Shown here: one piece after another, positions 35,721 to 44,975 of the stretch | How positions within the stretch are numbered: position 1 is the stretch's first letter | Layout: the number at the start of each line of letters is the position of its first letter | Assembly: GCF_002896855.1 (NCBI RefSeq) | Contig: NZ_CP021850.1 | Span: 3,125,665-3,189,664, forward strand | Direction of reading: 5' to 3' | Source: Clostridium thermosuccinogenes | GTDB taxonomy: Bacteria > Bacillota > Clostridia > Acetivibrionales > DSM-5807 | Length of the DNA: 64,000 bases | Notes under the pieces: generated by a model | What the model was told of the DNA's origin: nothing | Databases searched by the model: none | What the model saw: the letters and a program-made list of their open reading frames with translations, nothing else | Made by a program: the position numbers and the translations under genes

Positions 35721-36674
35721 TTATCTTACATATTCTTGTGGACATTGCGACCTCATTTTAAATTTCAAATAATCATTATAATCTTTCCCATGTTTAGGTG
35801 GCTCGTCAGAAACCATATATATGGATGGTAAAATGGTCTGAATCGTTTTTGCTGCCAGTCTTCCGGCTGTATCGTTATCCAAATGAAGGGTTATCTCATT
35901 GATTTTTGGAGAGTTCTTTAAGTATTGCGTGAGTGCAGCAGGCAGGGTGCTTTCTTCAATAATTTTCTTCGGCATATAAATTCCTGCAAGAGATAGGTAA
36001 TTATCCTGACGCCAATCTCTGCCGGAGAGTAATTCCAAAGTACAATACGATAATAAATCAATAGCGCTTTCAAACAGGTGCAGTTTGCTGCATTCATTCC
36101 TAGCCGGGATAGAAAAGGAGAAATGCTTATCGCTTCCGTTCACTTCTCCCATAAACCTTCTACTCGATGTGCCCCGAAGTGTACCATACCGGGGAATACC
36201 GTGCTGATCGAAACCTACAAATACTGCATTGTGATAATCACGGCTCTCATATAGCCGGTTAGTCTGGATGCAGTAATCAATTATTTCTCTATGGATGCCA
36301 CGTCCCCTGAGATAAGCAATCACACGGTCATTGTTTACGTTTTTCTCCGGCAAAAGCAGTCTCTTATGCTCAACGGATTTCTGTGACATTGTTAAAACAG
36401 GCGGTATGACAACCGCCTGTCCGTCTATCTGAATTACAGCTTCCGGGAATGACATACCCCGCACTTTAATCAAATAATCCAATGCAGAACGCCCGCCGAT
36501 ATTACGCGACCACCAGTACCATTTTCCATTGCTAATCTTCAAGCTATCATGTGTACGGGTAGTATAAACATTACCGGAGAAGCGTACCAACTCCTGAGGT
36601 TCGTAATGTTGCAGATAAGTCAGCAGATCCATTTGCTTTGCACGTTCAATCTGCTCCGGTGTTACATAGGGCAT
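35721..36674 (-). CDS. DUF3991/toprim-domain primase-like protein
   Basis: A 317-residue protein. The N-terminal region resembles the zinc-less CHC2/DUF3991 part of element-borne primases (ALDYLIKVRGMSFPEAVIQI). The C-terminal toprim domain has the Glu motif in LFESAIDLLSY (near 205) and the DxD-like LHLDNDTAGR (near 263). Such proteins are thought to aid DNA replication after transfer. The gene starts 12 bases after the methylase-helicase stop, with GAGGTGGTGA upstream. It is followed by the toxin-antitoxin promoter region. Confidence 0.78.
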   Translation of the reverse strand: MPYVTPEQIERAKQMDLLTYLQHYEPQELVRFSGNVYTTRTHDSLKISNGKWYWWSRNIGGRSALDYLIKVRGMSFPEAVIQIDGQAVVIPPVLTMSQKSVEHKRLLLPEKNVNNDRVIAYLRGRGIHREIIDYCIQTNRLYESRDYHNAVFVGFDQHGIPRYGTLRGTSSRRFMGEVNGSDKHFSFSIPARNECSKLHLFESAIDLLSYCTLELLSGRDWRQDNYLSLAGIYMPKKIIEESTLPAALTQYLKNSPKINEITLHLDNDTAGRLAAKTIQTILPSIYMVSDEPPKHGKDYNDYLKFKMRSQCPQEYVR

Positions 36675-36685
36675 CAGTCACCACC

Positions 36686-39600
36686 TCACCTTTCATAGCC
36701 CATACTCTTTTTCTCAGGTGCATCCATATCCTCGTCTGGTTCAACGTCCAGCACTTCATTTTCATGCTTATCCATATTGAGTAAAATATTCAGCTCTGCA
36801 AGTCGTGCAGACTTTCTTTGCAGCTCTTCTTCCTTTTCAAAAGGGACATCAACCTGCTGTCTTGCTGTTTCCATCTGCTGGTGGAGAGTTTTTAACTGCT
36901 CTTTGCAATATTCAAGCTTCTTCGGGATTTCAGCAAGAATGTTATTGAGCCGTGTAATATTACCATAGATGTCTGTGCCCAGTGTAACCGTATGGCTCAT
37001 AGAACCCCTCAAAGTAATTTGGTACTGCTTATTGAAACTGTCAAAGGAAAACAACATCGGAAAGCCCATGTAGCTGCCTAATTCCTGCGGTTCCGGGGAA
37101 GTCATCTGCTTGCAGGCTTCCAGTATGGCTGCGCCTGCTTTTGCTTTTTCGGTATAGTAAATACCTTTCACAGACATACCAGCAAATTTGCTGTCCTCTG
37201 AACTTTCCACTGCATGTTCTAATTCACTTTGCTGCCTGTACAAAGCAAGGTCTTTTTCATAGCCTGCTATGCGTTCCTTTGTGGATTTGATTTGTTGGGG
37301 AAAATACTTTAACAGTCTATCTTCCAATGCATATTTCTGGCTCAGATGATTGGCTTTCAGTAATTTCAACTTGGAAACCTGAATATCCAGATCCATCTTT
37401 TCTTTTATGTACGGGTTGCCTGTAGCCAGCGCCTTCACCTCGGCATAAGAGAGTGCTGTTTCATCAATGTCCTCGGCAGAACGCACTGGAGACTTCGAAG
37501 TCATAATCTGTGATATGAAACGCTGCTTGTTCTCAAGTATCTGGTAGAGATAAGCATCAAAGGTATTCTCGGTTACATACCGAAAGATATACACTTCATC
37601 ATTTTTGTTGCCCTGCCGGACAATACGTCCGGAACGCTGTTCCAAATCCCTTGGCCGCCATGGACAATCCAGGTCATGCAGTGCAATCAGGCGATCCTGC
37701 ACATTGGTTCCTGCGCCCATCTTAAATGTAGAACCTAACAGGACTCGTACCTGCCCTTTTCGTACTTTTGCATACAGTTCCTTTTTCCTGATTGCAGTGT
37801 TGGCATCGTGAATGAAAGCAATCTCATCAGCAGGAACACCACGTTCTATAAGTTTTTGTCTAATATCATCATAGACGTTAAAATTTCCGTCATTCTTCGG
37901 CGTGGATAAATCACAGAATACAAGCTGTGTCAACTTATCATCACTATTCTCCTGCCAAATACGGAATATATTCTCCACACAGGCATTTACCTTGCTTTCT
38001 TCATGGTCAGGAAGTGCAGAATTAGCTAGTCTTTGGTCAAGTGCCAGTTTACGGCCATCATTGGTTATTTTGAGCATATTATCCTCGTATGGCTCTACCT
38101 CCTTGGCACGTACCCGTTCAGCTCGAACAGCAAGCTCAGCTACCATATCTTGCTGGAATTCGCTTGGCTTTACAGCGATATTGCAGTAATTGGCTTTTGG
38201 CACAGGAAGATTTAACATATCAGCAGTTTTTATATCCGCAATTTCTTTGAACATGTTCATAAGCTCCGGCAGGTTATAGAATCGTGCGAACCTTGTTTTC
38301 GCTCGATATCCCGTACCTTCCGGTGCAAGCTCTATAGCAGTTACCGTCTCCCCAAACGTACTTGCCCAGCAGTCAAAGTGTTGAAGTCCGTTCTTACGTA
38401 AGGTCTCATACTGCAAATATCTTTGCATGGTGTACATCTCTGTAATGGAATTGCTGATAGGTGTTCCGGTCGCAAAAATAATGCCGCGCCCTTCAGTCAG
38501 TTCATCAAGGTAGCGGCATTTCATAAACAAGTCGGATGATTTTTGCGCCTCAGTCTGGGATAAACCAGCCACATTACGCATCTTTGTATAAAGAAACAGG
38601 TTCTTGTAGAAGTCAGCTTCATCCACAAACAGCCGGTCAACTCCTAATTCCTCAAAGGTGACTACATCATCTTTTCGGCTGGTATCATTAAGTTTATCCA
38701 GCTTTAGCTTCAATGTCTTTTTAGTCTTTTCAAGCTGCTTGATAGCGAAGCGCTCTCCGCGTTCTTCTTTAAGTTCGCGGATGCCGTTGGTGATCTCATC
38801 AATCTGTTCTTCAAGCAACTTTTTTTGTCTTTCGACCGAAATCGGTATTTTCTCAAACTGGCTGTGACCGATAATTACAGCATCATAGTCGCCGGTAGCA
38901 ATACGGGCACAAAATTTCTTACGGTTTTTAGTTTCAAAGTCCTTTTTCGTTGCCACTAAGATATTAGCGGAAGGGTAGAGCTGCAAAAATTCAGCTGCCC
39001 ATTGCTCGGTAAGGTGGTTTGGAACAACAAACATGCTTTTCTGGCATAGTCCCAGATGCTTGCTTTCCATCGCTGCAGCTGCCATTTCATATGTCTTGCC
39101 TGCACCTACACAGTGAGCTAACAGTGTATTACCTCCATACAGTATGTGCGCTACTGCATCCACCTGGTGCTTACGCAGGGTGATTTCCGGGTTCATTCCT
39201 GTAAACCGGATGTGGCTGCCATCATATTCACGAGGACGGACAGAATTAAAACGGTCATTGTAAATTCGTGTCAGGCGTTCCCTGCGGCCGGGATCTTTCC
39301 ATATCCAGCTTTGAAATGCTTCTTTAATGGCTTCCTGCTTCTGTTGAGCGATCGCGGTTTCCTTTTTGTTCAGAACACGCTTTTCCACACCGTCCTCATA
39401 AACCGTATCAAAAACCCGTACATCCTTGAGGTTCAAAGTTTCTTCAATAATCTTATAGGCGTTAATGCGGCTGGTACCATAGGTCATTACTGCCCTGATA
39501 TTGCCGCTGCGGTCGTCGTTTTTACCCTTGATGTTCCAGTTGGCGGTATAAGATGAATAGAAAACATCAATATATCGCCTGTACATATATGGGGTTTCCA

Positions 39601-42600
39601 AAAGCTCAAATATAAAATCCTTTATTACATCCGGAGGAAGCCATGTGGCACCCAGCCGGACATCGATTTCAGACGCACTTAAGTCCTTTGGTTGTATCTT
39701 TTCAAGTGCTGCAACATTTATGCTGTAAAGATCGGGCTGCATTTCGGCAAACTGCCTGGCGGTTTTAAGCTTTTCCCGTACATTACCGGAAAGATAGGCA
39801 TCGGAGGTTTCAAATACCGGCTTTCCTTCACTGTCCAGCTTTTCAGGATTGCGGAATATAACACCTTCCAGGTCCTTTATAAGCTGTTCCTCTGAAAGAC
39901 CGGTAAGGCTTTGCATAAAGCCAATATCCACGCAGGCTTTTTCCGCTATGGAGATCGCTAATGCCTCAGTTGCAGTGTCTACATGGGTAACAACAGCTCG
40001 CTGCCGGATAGTGCGTTTGGTGAACATGTCAGCCTTACGTTCCAGATTGCCATCTTCGTCCAGAATTTCAAGGGAACAAAGCAAGCAGTAGGAAGAATCA
40101 TCCGAAAAGGCCATGTTGTTGCCGCGGCTGCTTAAAAGTCCGTATTTTGCAGTAAATTCATCATACAACTTATTCAGCTTGCGCTGCTGTTCATGTATAA
40201 CATCATCGCTATAGTCTTCAGTTTGGTATTCAATAAGTTCCCGGACACAATCTCTAATGGCAATCATACCTTTTATACGGTTTGCTGCCGTAACTGAAAC
40301 TTCCACCTTGTTCATCCGGCTGTTTTCCCGGTAGTAAATCTCGCCATCCACAACGGTATAACTAAAATTACGCACATTAGGATCTGCCGGAATGGAGGCA
40401 TCTTCTTCCTCAACTATTTCGTCTGGCTCATATTCGGTGATTTCCGCATGGATATTCTCCAACGCTTCACGTAGAAGTTCTGCAAGATCATCATTCTCAT
40501 AAGGCATACAGGTGGTTTCACTGGCGTTGCCATACATCCTGTTATCATATGCCATCGTTCCCAGCACCATATCAGGGTTATCTGCAAAGTAGCGGTTAAT
40601 AGGAATGCCGTCCTGAGTTGTAGAGAGGTTTACCCAATCCGGTTCAATATCAATCACTCGATCGCGCTTTTGCAGGAATATGATGTCGGCCGTTACTTCA
40701 GTGCCGGCATTCGCAAGAAAAGCGTTGTTTGGAAGGCGTACAGCACCCAAAAGTTCAGCCCTCTGCGCTATATATTTACGGACTTCCGGATTCTGCTTAT
40801 CCATTGTACCCTTGGAAGTAATAAATGCGATGATGCCTCCAGGCCGTACCTTATCCAGTGTTTTCGCAAAAAAGTAGTCATGGATAAGAAACTTATATTT
40901 ATCATATTTTTTGTCAGCCACTCCATAACTGCCAAAAGGTACGTTTCCAATGGCAAGGTCGAAAAAGCTGTCAGGCAGATTCGTTTCCTCAAAACCTTGT
41001 ACTGCAATGTTTGCCTGCTGATAAAGCTGTTTTGCAATCCTACCTGAAATACTATCCAGTTCAATACCGTACAGTTTAGATTTTTTCATCCTGTCGGGGA
41101 TAAGCCCAAAAAAGTTGCCGATACCGCAGGCAGGCTCTAAAATGTTGCCCGTCTGAAAGCCCATGTTTTCCAGACAAGCATACATGGCTTTGATGACAGT
41201 GGGGGAAGTATAATGGGCGTTCAATGTGGAGGCTCTTGCGGAAGCATATTCATCTGCGTCAAGCAGATCCTTCAGCTCAGTGTATTCCTTTGCCCATTGG
41301 CTGTTTTTTTCATCAAAGACTTGTGGCAAACCACCCCATCCTACATACCGGGACAGAACTTCCTGTTCTTCCGGTGTCGCAAGCCGGTTCTCTTCTTCAA
41401 GCTTATATAAAAGTCTGATAGCAGCAACATTCCAGGCATATTTAGTCTTTTGACCCCCATGCCCCAGCTCATCATCCGTGATATGAAAGTTGATACGCTC
41501 CTGTTTTGGTTTTGCGTGTGCGTAACCAACACTGGGTTTTGAAGCTTTACCATTCTTTGTCTTTCGCTCTTCAAATTCTTCTGTCTGCTCCAAAATGCTC
41601 CTTACAAACTCGATGCTCTCTCTACGGAAAATTGGGAAACCTGTGCTTTGCTGAAAAGTGATATCCCGCAGGCTGACTGTTCCGGTCTCTTCGTTAATGG
41701 CATCAATAAAAAAACGCCTGTCCTCAATGAAAATTTCCATACCTACAGTTATTTCTTTTTCGGCAGGTTCCTTTTTCTCTTTCTGACCCTCCGGAAGCTC
41801 AAGCTCCAGGTCAAATTCCACATACTGCTTTTTACCTTCTTTTCCTTTTTCAAGTTCAATGGTGAAGGTATCTCCCTCACGGGTGATGGTTACATCCCCG
41901 GTTTGCTTTACCCATTCCGGTGCGTTAGGGTCATCCGCATGAATGGTTACACTATCCCTTTCTTCCGTAAGATAGTCCTGGTATGTCCGCTGGAATACAT
42001 CCTCGCTAAACCATTCCTTAAACTGAGGCAGGTTGGTGTAAGCTTCGTAAAAGTCCGGATGCATCTCTCTCATAGAGTGAACAATGCGGTCGATTGCAGT
42101 ATCAAGCTCCAATTTTGCACTGTCCGGATCGGTATCCCTGTCCCGCAGGTAGTGGTAAATCTCATCGTTTCGTATCTTGTTGATGATTTCGGGCAGGTAT
42201 GTCTGGTAGATGTCGCGAGGGGACAGTTTTTCCGCTTTAAGTACAGTCGGCTGCTCCGTTATTTCCTCCTGCATAAGAAGATGATCATTCAGAGGGTTAT
42301 CTCTAAGCATTTCCTCAAAGGTTTCACGCTGAAATTGTTTAGTGAACAGGGGACAGTCTACATCACGAAGCTCTACCGAATTATTGTTAAATGATAAGAT
42401 CTCATATTCCTCCGCACCTATGTACACCGTATCTCCAAGGTGGAAGACATAATTAGCCGTATCTTTAGATACAGTTAGCTCAGGTTCCGCAGGTGTAGGT
42501 TCCCGGTTCAGGGTTTGCCGCGCATACGCTTCCTCGGCAAGCTTCCGCCGTTGTTCTTCCATTTCCTGCTGCACTACAGGAAGGCGCTCCTTTTCCTTGC

Positions 42601-44167
42601 TGTTTAAATACCTGTCCGCAGCAATCAGTTCACCAAGTCGTTTTGCAACCTGATTCCATGATAGTCTTATTTCAGGGTTTGTTATAAAGCTGTCGCTTTT
42701 GCTAAGGGAAATCCCTTTTCCGTCATGCCATTGGTTTCCTCTGGTTCCATCGATGAAAATATAGGTACCGCCGCCAATTCCATATTCATGCTTTAGAAAA
42801 TCAATGGTTTCTTTTGTACTGTGCAGTTCCTGATAATGCAGGTATACACGGTACTTTCCATCCTGAAAACCTGTACCGCTGCAAAGCAAATGATCGATTT
42901 CTTCCTGTGAAATAGAAAAAGCGGAGGTTTTTTTGTCCTCCGCCTGTTCTATGGTTTCAATTTGCTGCTCTACTGTAGGAAAAAGGTTTAGCTGTAAACC
43001 AGCTCCGTCAGTACCGATTCTTCCGCTGAGTGCCGCAGGTTGTTCATGTGTCCCGTCCAGCCCATCGGATCTATCGCTTTGTCCGGTGCCGGATTGTTCT
43101 CCAGAAGTTTCGTCGTGATCGTCTCTATTCGTTCCTTCGCTATCCGGTCGATTTCCATCAGATGGCTGTTCAATTTCCCCGACATCATCAGGCTGGCGTA
43201 TGTTCCTTTCCTGTGATTTTTCAGGAATGTCCTGCGCAACATCCCATATTTGCCGATGTGTATCTCTTCCTCCTGCAGCGCCAGATCCGGTATTAGATAA
43301 TCGCCCTGCATTGTGTATGTCAACTCCATGATCATCCTTCCTTTCAACCCTGTTATCTTCACTTTTATTGTGTCGTATGTCCTGGCTTTTTGCAAATGTA
43401 CGGTTTTGATTTCTTTCTGTTCTCTGAATACTTTTTACTGTTGCACTGATTTCCTTTAAAATCATTTCTGAAATATCGCTTGTTGCAGCACCTAATCCGG
43501 ATATTGTTTTGAGGGTGTTGAAATTAATAATGCTCTGAAAATCATCAAAGCTGAAAAATTCATCGGCAGGATAGCCGCAACGGACTAAAAGCATATATGC
43601 TACAGAATTTCTAAGTGCATTTTTAAAGATGACTTCAACATTAAGATCGTCCAGTTCTTCGAGAAAGCTGTTTTCCCTGCTGTACATCAGGTCAGAGAGG
43701 TAATCAGGGAAATTATCTTCAACAGCGTTGAAAGCTGCTGAAATAAGCGCTGCGGGTACATTACTTTTGTCCTTAAGATCACCAAAAGCATTTTCCAGCG
43801 TTTCTGTCACATCTTCAGAATATTCTTCCCTTAATGACCAAAGGACAACCGGACGGTTATACCGGCTGTTAGTATCCGATACATCAAACACATGACGAAG
43901 GCTTAAACGGCTTCCGCTGTCATTGATGAGGGCAATGCCTTTCGCACCCCGGTTTACCCATCTGCCGAACTTCTCATTCCATATTTCAATGGGAGCACAG
44001 GCTGTTGCATCAGGGCGCTGGGCAAAAATTAGCAATTGATCTTGAAACGGATATTTATAGTTCCAGGCGGCTGTTTTCAGAAAGGATGTCCAGTTGCAAG
44101 GTCTTTTGACAACATCTTTTGCCGTCTTTTCCGAAAGCTCCGTAATCAGTTGCAGCTTTGTTGCCAA
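36686..44167 (-). CDS. giant DNA methylase-helicase of the element
   Basis: About 2,493 residues. An ArdC-like N-terminal region (near 15-75, WNYKYPFQDQLLIFAQRPDA) is followed by a disordered Gly/Asp/Arg-rich linker (about 280-400), then small LPD/YodL-like modules. The N6-methylase domain has SAM motif EPACGIGNFFG (near 1010) and catalytic NVPF (near 1080). The SNF2/DEAD-type helicase has AHCVGAGKT (near 1690), VDEADF (near 1850), ATGTPISNS and QRSGRIVRQGN (near 2185), and a C-terminal coiled coil. Such giant proteins are regular in Clostridial elements, probably guarding element DNA against restriction. The TTG at 44167, 8 bases after AAGGAGG, is the likely start. The linker overlaps a second gene (TnpV-like) in another frame. 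Confidence 0.85.
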   Translation of the reverse strand: MATKLQLITELSEKTAKDVVKRPCNWTSFLKTAAWNYKYPFQDQLLIFAQRPDATACAPIEIWNEKFGRWVNRGAKGIALINDSGSRLSLRHVFDVSDTNSRYNRPVVLWSLREEYSEDVTETLENAFGDLKDKSNVPAALISAAFNAVEDNFPDYLSDLMYSRENSFLEELDDLNVEVIFKNALRNSVAYMLLVRCGYPADEFFSFDDFQSIINFNTLKTISGLGAATSDISEMILKEISATVKSIQRTERNQNRTFAKSQDIRHNKSEDNRVERKDDHGVDIHNAGRLSNTGSGAAGGRDTHRQIWDVAQDIPEKSQERNIRQPDDVGEIEQPSDGNRPDSEGTNRDDHDETSGEQSGTGQSDRSDGLDGTHEQPAALSGRIGTDGAGLQLNLFPTVEQQIETIEQAEDKKTSAFSISQEEIDHLLCSGTGFQDGKYRVYLHYQELHSTKETIDFLKHEYGIGGGTYIFIDGTRGNQWHDGKGISLSKSDSFITNPEIRLSWNQVAKRLGELIAADRYLNSKEKERLPVVQQEMEEQRRKLAEEAYARQTLNREPTPAEPELTVSKDTANYVFHLGDTVYIGAEEYEILSFNNNSVELRDVDCPLFTKQFQRETFEEMLRDNPLNDHLLMQEEITEQPTVLKAEKLSPRDIYQTYLPEIINKIRNDEIYHYLRDRDTDPDSAKLELDTAIDRIVHSMREMHPDFYEAYTNLPQFKEWFSEDVFQRTYQDYLTEERDSVTIHADDPNAPEWVKQTGDVTITREGDTFTIELEKGKEGKKQYVEFDLELELPEGQKEKKEPAEKEITVGMEIFIEDRRFFIDAINEETGTVSLRDITFQQSTGFPIFRRESIEFVRSILEQTEEFEERKTKNGKASKPSVGYAHAKPKQERINFHITDDELGHGGQKTKYAWNVAAIRLLYKLEEENRLATPEEQEVLSRYVGWGGLPQVFDEKNSQWAKEYTELKDLLDADEYASARASTLNAHYTSPTVIKAMYACLENMGFQTGNILEPACGIGNFFGLIPDRMKKSKLYGIELDSISGRIAKQLYQQANIAVQGFEETNLPDSFFDLAIGNVPFGSYGVADKKYDKYKFLIHDYFFAKTLDKVRPGGIIAFITSKGTMDKQNPEVRKYIAQRAELLGAVRLPNNAFLANAGTEVTADIIFLQKRDRVIDIEPDWVNLSTTQDGIPINRYFADNPDMVLGTMAYDNRMYGNASETTCMPYENDDLAELLREALENIHAEITEYEPDEIVEEEDASIPADPNVRNFSYTVVDGEIYYRENSRMNKVEVSVTAANRIKGMIAIRDCVRELIEYQTEDYSDDVIHEQQRKLNKLYDEFTAKYGLLSSRGNNMAFSDDSSYCLLCSLEILDEDGNLERKADMFTKRTIRQRAVVTHVDTATEALAISIAEKACVDIGFMQSLTGLSEEQLIKDLEGVIFRNPEKLDSEGKPVFETSDAYLSGNVREKLKTARQFAEMQPDLYSINVAALEKIQPKDLSASEIDVRLGATWLPPDVIKDFIFELLETPYMYRRYIDVFYSSYTANWNIKGKNDDRSGNIRAVMTYGTSRINAYKIIEETLNLKDVRVFDTVYEDGVEKRVLNKKETAIAQQKQEAIKEAFQSWIWKDPGRRERLTRIYNDRFNSVRPREYDGSHIRFTGMNPEITLRKHQVDAVAHILYGGNTLLAHCVGAGKTYEMAAAAMESKHLGLCQKSMFVVPNHLTEQWAAEFLQLYPSANILVATKKDFETKNRKKFCARIATGDYDAVIIGHSQFEKIPISVERQKKLLEEQIDEITNGIRELKEERGERFAIKQLEKTKKTLKLKLDKLNDTSRKDDVVTFEELGVDRLFVDEADFYKNLFLYTKMRNVAGLSQTEAQKSSDLFMKCRYLDELTEGRGIIFATGTPISNSITEMYTMQRYLQYETLRKNGLQHFDCWASTFGETVTAIELAPEGTGYRAKTRFARFYNLPELMNMFKEIADIKTADMLNLPVPKANYCNIAVKPSEFQQDMVAELAVRAERVRAKEVEPYEDNMLKITNDGRKLALDQRLANSALPDHEESKVNACVENIFRIWQENSDDKLTQLVFCDLSTPKNDGNFNVYDDIRQKLIERGVPADEIAFIHDANTAIRKKELYAKVRKGQVRVLLGSTFKMGAGTNVQDRLIALHDLDCPWRPRDLEQRSGRIVRQGNKNDEVYIFRYVTENTFDAYLYQILENKQRFISQIMTSKSPVRSAEDIDETALSYAEVKALATGNPYIKEKMDLDIQVSKLKLLKANHLSQKYALEDRLLKYFPQQIKSTKERIAGYEKDLALYRQQSELEHAVESSEDSKFAGMSVKGIYYTEKAKAGAAILEACKQMTSPEPQELGSYMGFPMLFSFDSFNKQYQITLRGSMSHTVTLGTDIYGNITRLNNILAEIPKKLEYCKEQLKTLHQQMETARQQVDVPFEKEEELQRKSARLAELNILLNMDKHENEVLDVEPDEDMDAPEKKSMGYER
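42988..43329 (-). CDS. TnpV-like protein encoded inside the methylase-helicase gene, other frame
   Basis: A 113-residue protein on the same strand but shifted by one base relative to the giant gene. It reads MELTYTMQGDYLIPDLALQ, then IGKYGMLRRTFLKNHRKG, ASLMMSGKLNSHLMEID, and ends TELVYS. These are the conserved blocks I know from TnpV proteins of Clostridial transposons such as Tn4451. It has its own ribosome site, AAAGGAAGG, 6 bases before the ATG. The giant protein over these bases is disordered, low-complexity linker. Its function is unknown. Confidence 0.75.
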   Translation of the reverse strand: MELTYTMQGDYLIPDLALQEEEIHIGKYGMLRRTFLKNHRKGTYASLMMSGKLNSHLMEIDRIAKERIETITTKLLENNPAPDKAIDPMGWTGHMNNLRHSAEESVLTELVYS

Positions 44168-44439
44168 TTGTAATACCTCCTTCATTATAGGTTTATTTGG
44201 TTAATGCCTGACACCATCATTCGGATGCTAAGGAGCAATTCAAAACATATTTGTTTATCCAGACAGTGCAGGTTATGGATTTAGACTGGAAGGTAAAGAC
44301 TCATTGACAGCATAACAATGGAGTGTAATTCTACCTATCCACCAATTCAGTAATTATGAGGTTGTGCAATAACTTTGAGGATTGATTTCGTAATGGTAGG
44401 ATGTAGATAATATAATAGAGTATATTTTTTTAAAATTAT

Positions 44440-44468
44440 TGCAGCATTTTGCCCCTTCAAAGCGTATA
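44440..44468 (+). promoter_or_regulatory. candidate ECF-sigma promoter, likely autoregulated
   Basis: TGCAGC (44440-44445, followed by ATTTTG) and CGTATA (44463-44468) lie 17 bases apart, 20 bases before the sigma-factor ATG. A Cys/Ala-type -35 with CGT-type -10 is usual for ECF sigma factors. The rest of 44168-44439 is AT-rich; a TATAAT near 44411 lacks a well-spaced -35. Confidence 0.55.
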
Positions 44469-44489
44469 CAAGACAGGGAGGTGAGGTAC

Positions 44490-44975
44490 ATGATCGGGAA
44501 GTCCTGCTGGCCAGAGGACTATATATCAAAACTTGTAATAAAGCATGAAAATAGGGTGTACCGGACAGCTATATCTATTATGAAAAACCGTGCAGACGCG
44601 GAGGATATTGTACAGGATGTGTTCATCAAAGTTATGCAAAAGGCTCCCAACTTTGAATCTGATGAACATGAAAGTGCATGGCTCATTCGTGTAACCATCA
44701 ATATGTGCAGAAGTCGCCTTCGAACAGCATGGCTCCGACGTACTGAACCGTTGATTGATACATACCCTGCACAGACGAAAGAACAACTGAACTTGATTGA
44801 ACATGTCATGGCATTGCCCACAAAATACCGTATAGTCGTCCATTTGTTCTATTACGAGGGATACTCAACCAAAGAAATCTCTTACATTACAAACCAGAAG
44901 GAATCTACCGTAAGGAGCTTGCTTACCCGCGCAAGGCAAAAACTCAAATATGTTTTGAAGGAGGATGAACTATGA
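44490..44975 (+). CDS. ECF-family RNA polymerase sigma factor
   Basis: A 161-residue sigma factor. Region 2 (YRTAISIMKNRADAEDIVQD, then VFIKVM) binds the -10 and region 4 (YRIVVHLFYYEGYSTKEISY, then TVRSLLTRARQKLK) binds the -35. The ATG at 44490 lies just after GGGAGGTGAGG; the frame opens earlier without a signal. It overlaps the putative anti-sigma gene by ATGA. It is one of the few plus-strand pairs in the element, so it may switch on pilus or transfer genes on signal, which is inference. Confidence 0.9.
   Translation: MIGKSCWPEDYISKLVIKHENRVYRTAISIMKNRADAEDIVQDVFIKVMQKAPNFESDEHESAWLIRVTINMCRSRLRTAWLRRTEPLIDTYPAQTKEQLNLIEHVMALPTKYRIVVHLFYYEGYSTKEISYITNQKESTVRSLLTRARQKLKYVLKEDEL

Noticed and set aside
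41648-42394. Plus-strand 248-codon frame opposite the giant methylase-helicase
   Set aside because: It is hydrophobic shadow sequence with no start signal, and the opposing gene is clearly coding.
44395-44416. Sigma-A promoter for the ECF sigma gene (TATAAT near 44411)
   Set aside because: The only TTGATT-like -35 lies about 23 bases upstream, too far. The ECF-type promoter closer to the gene fits better.
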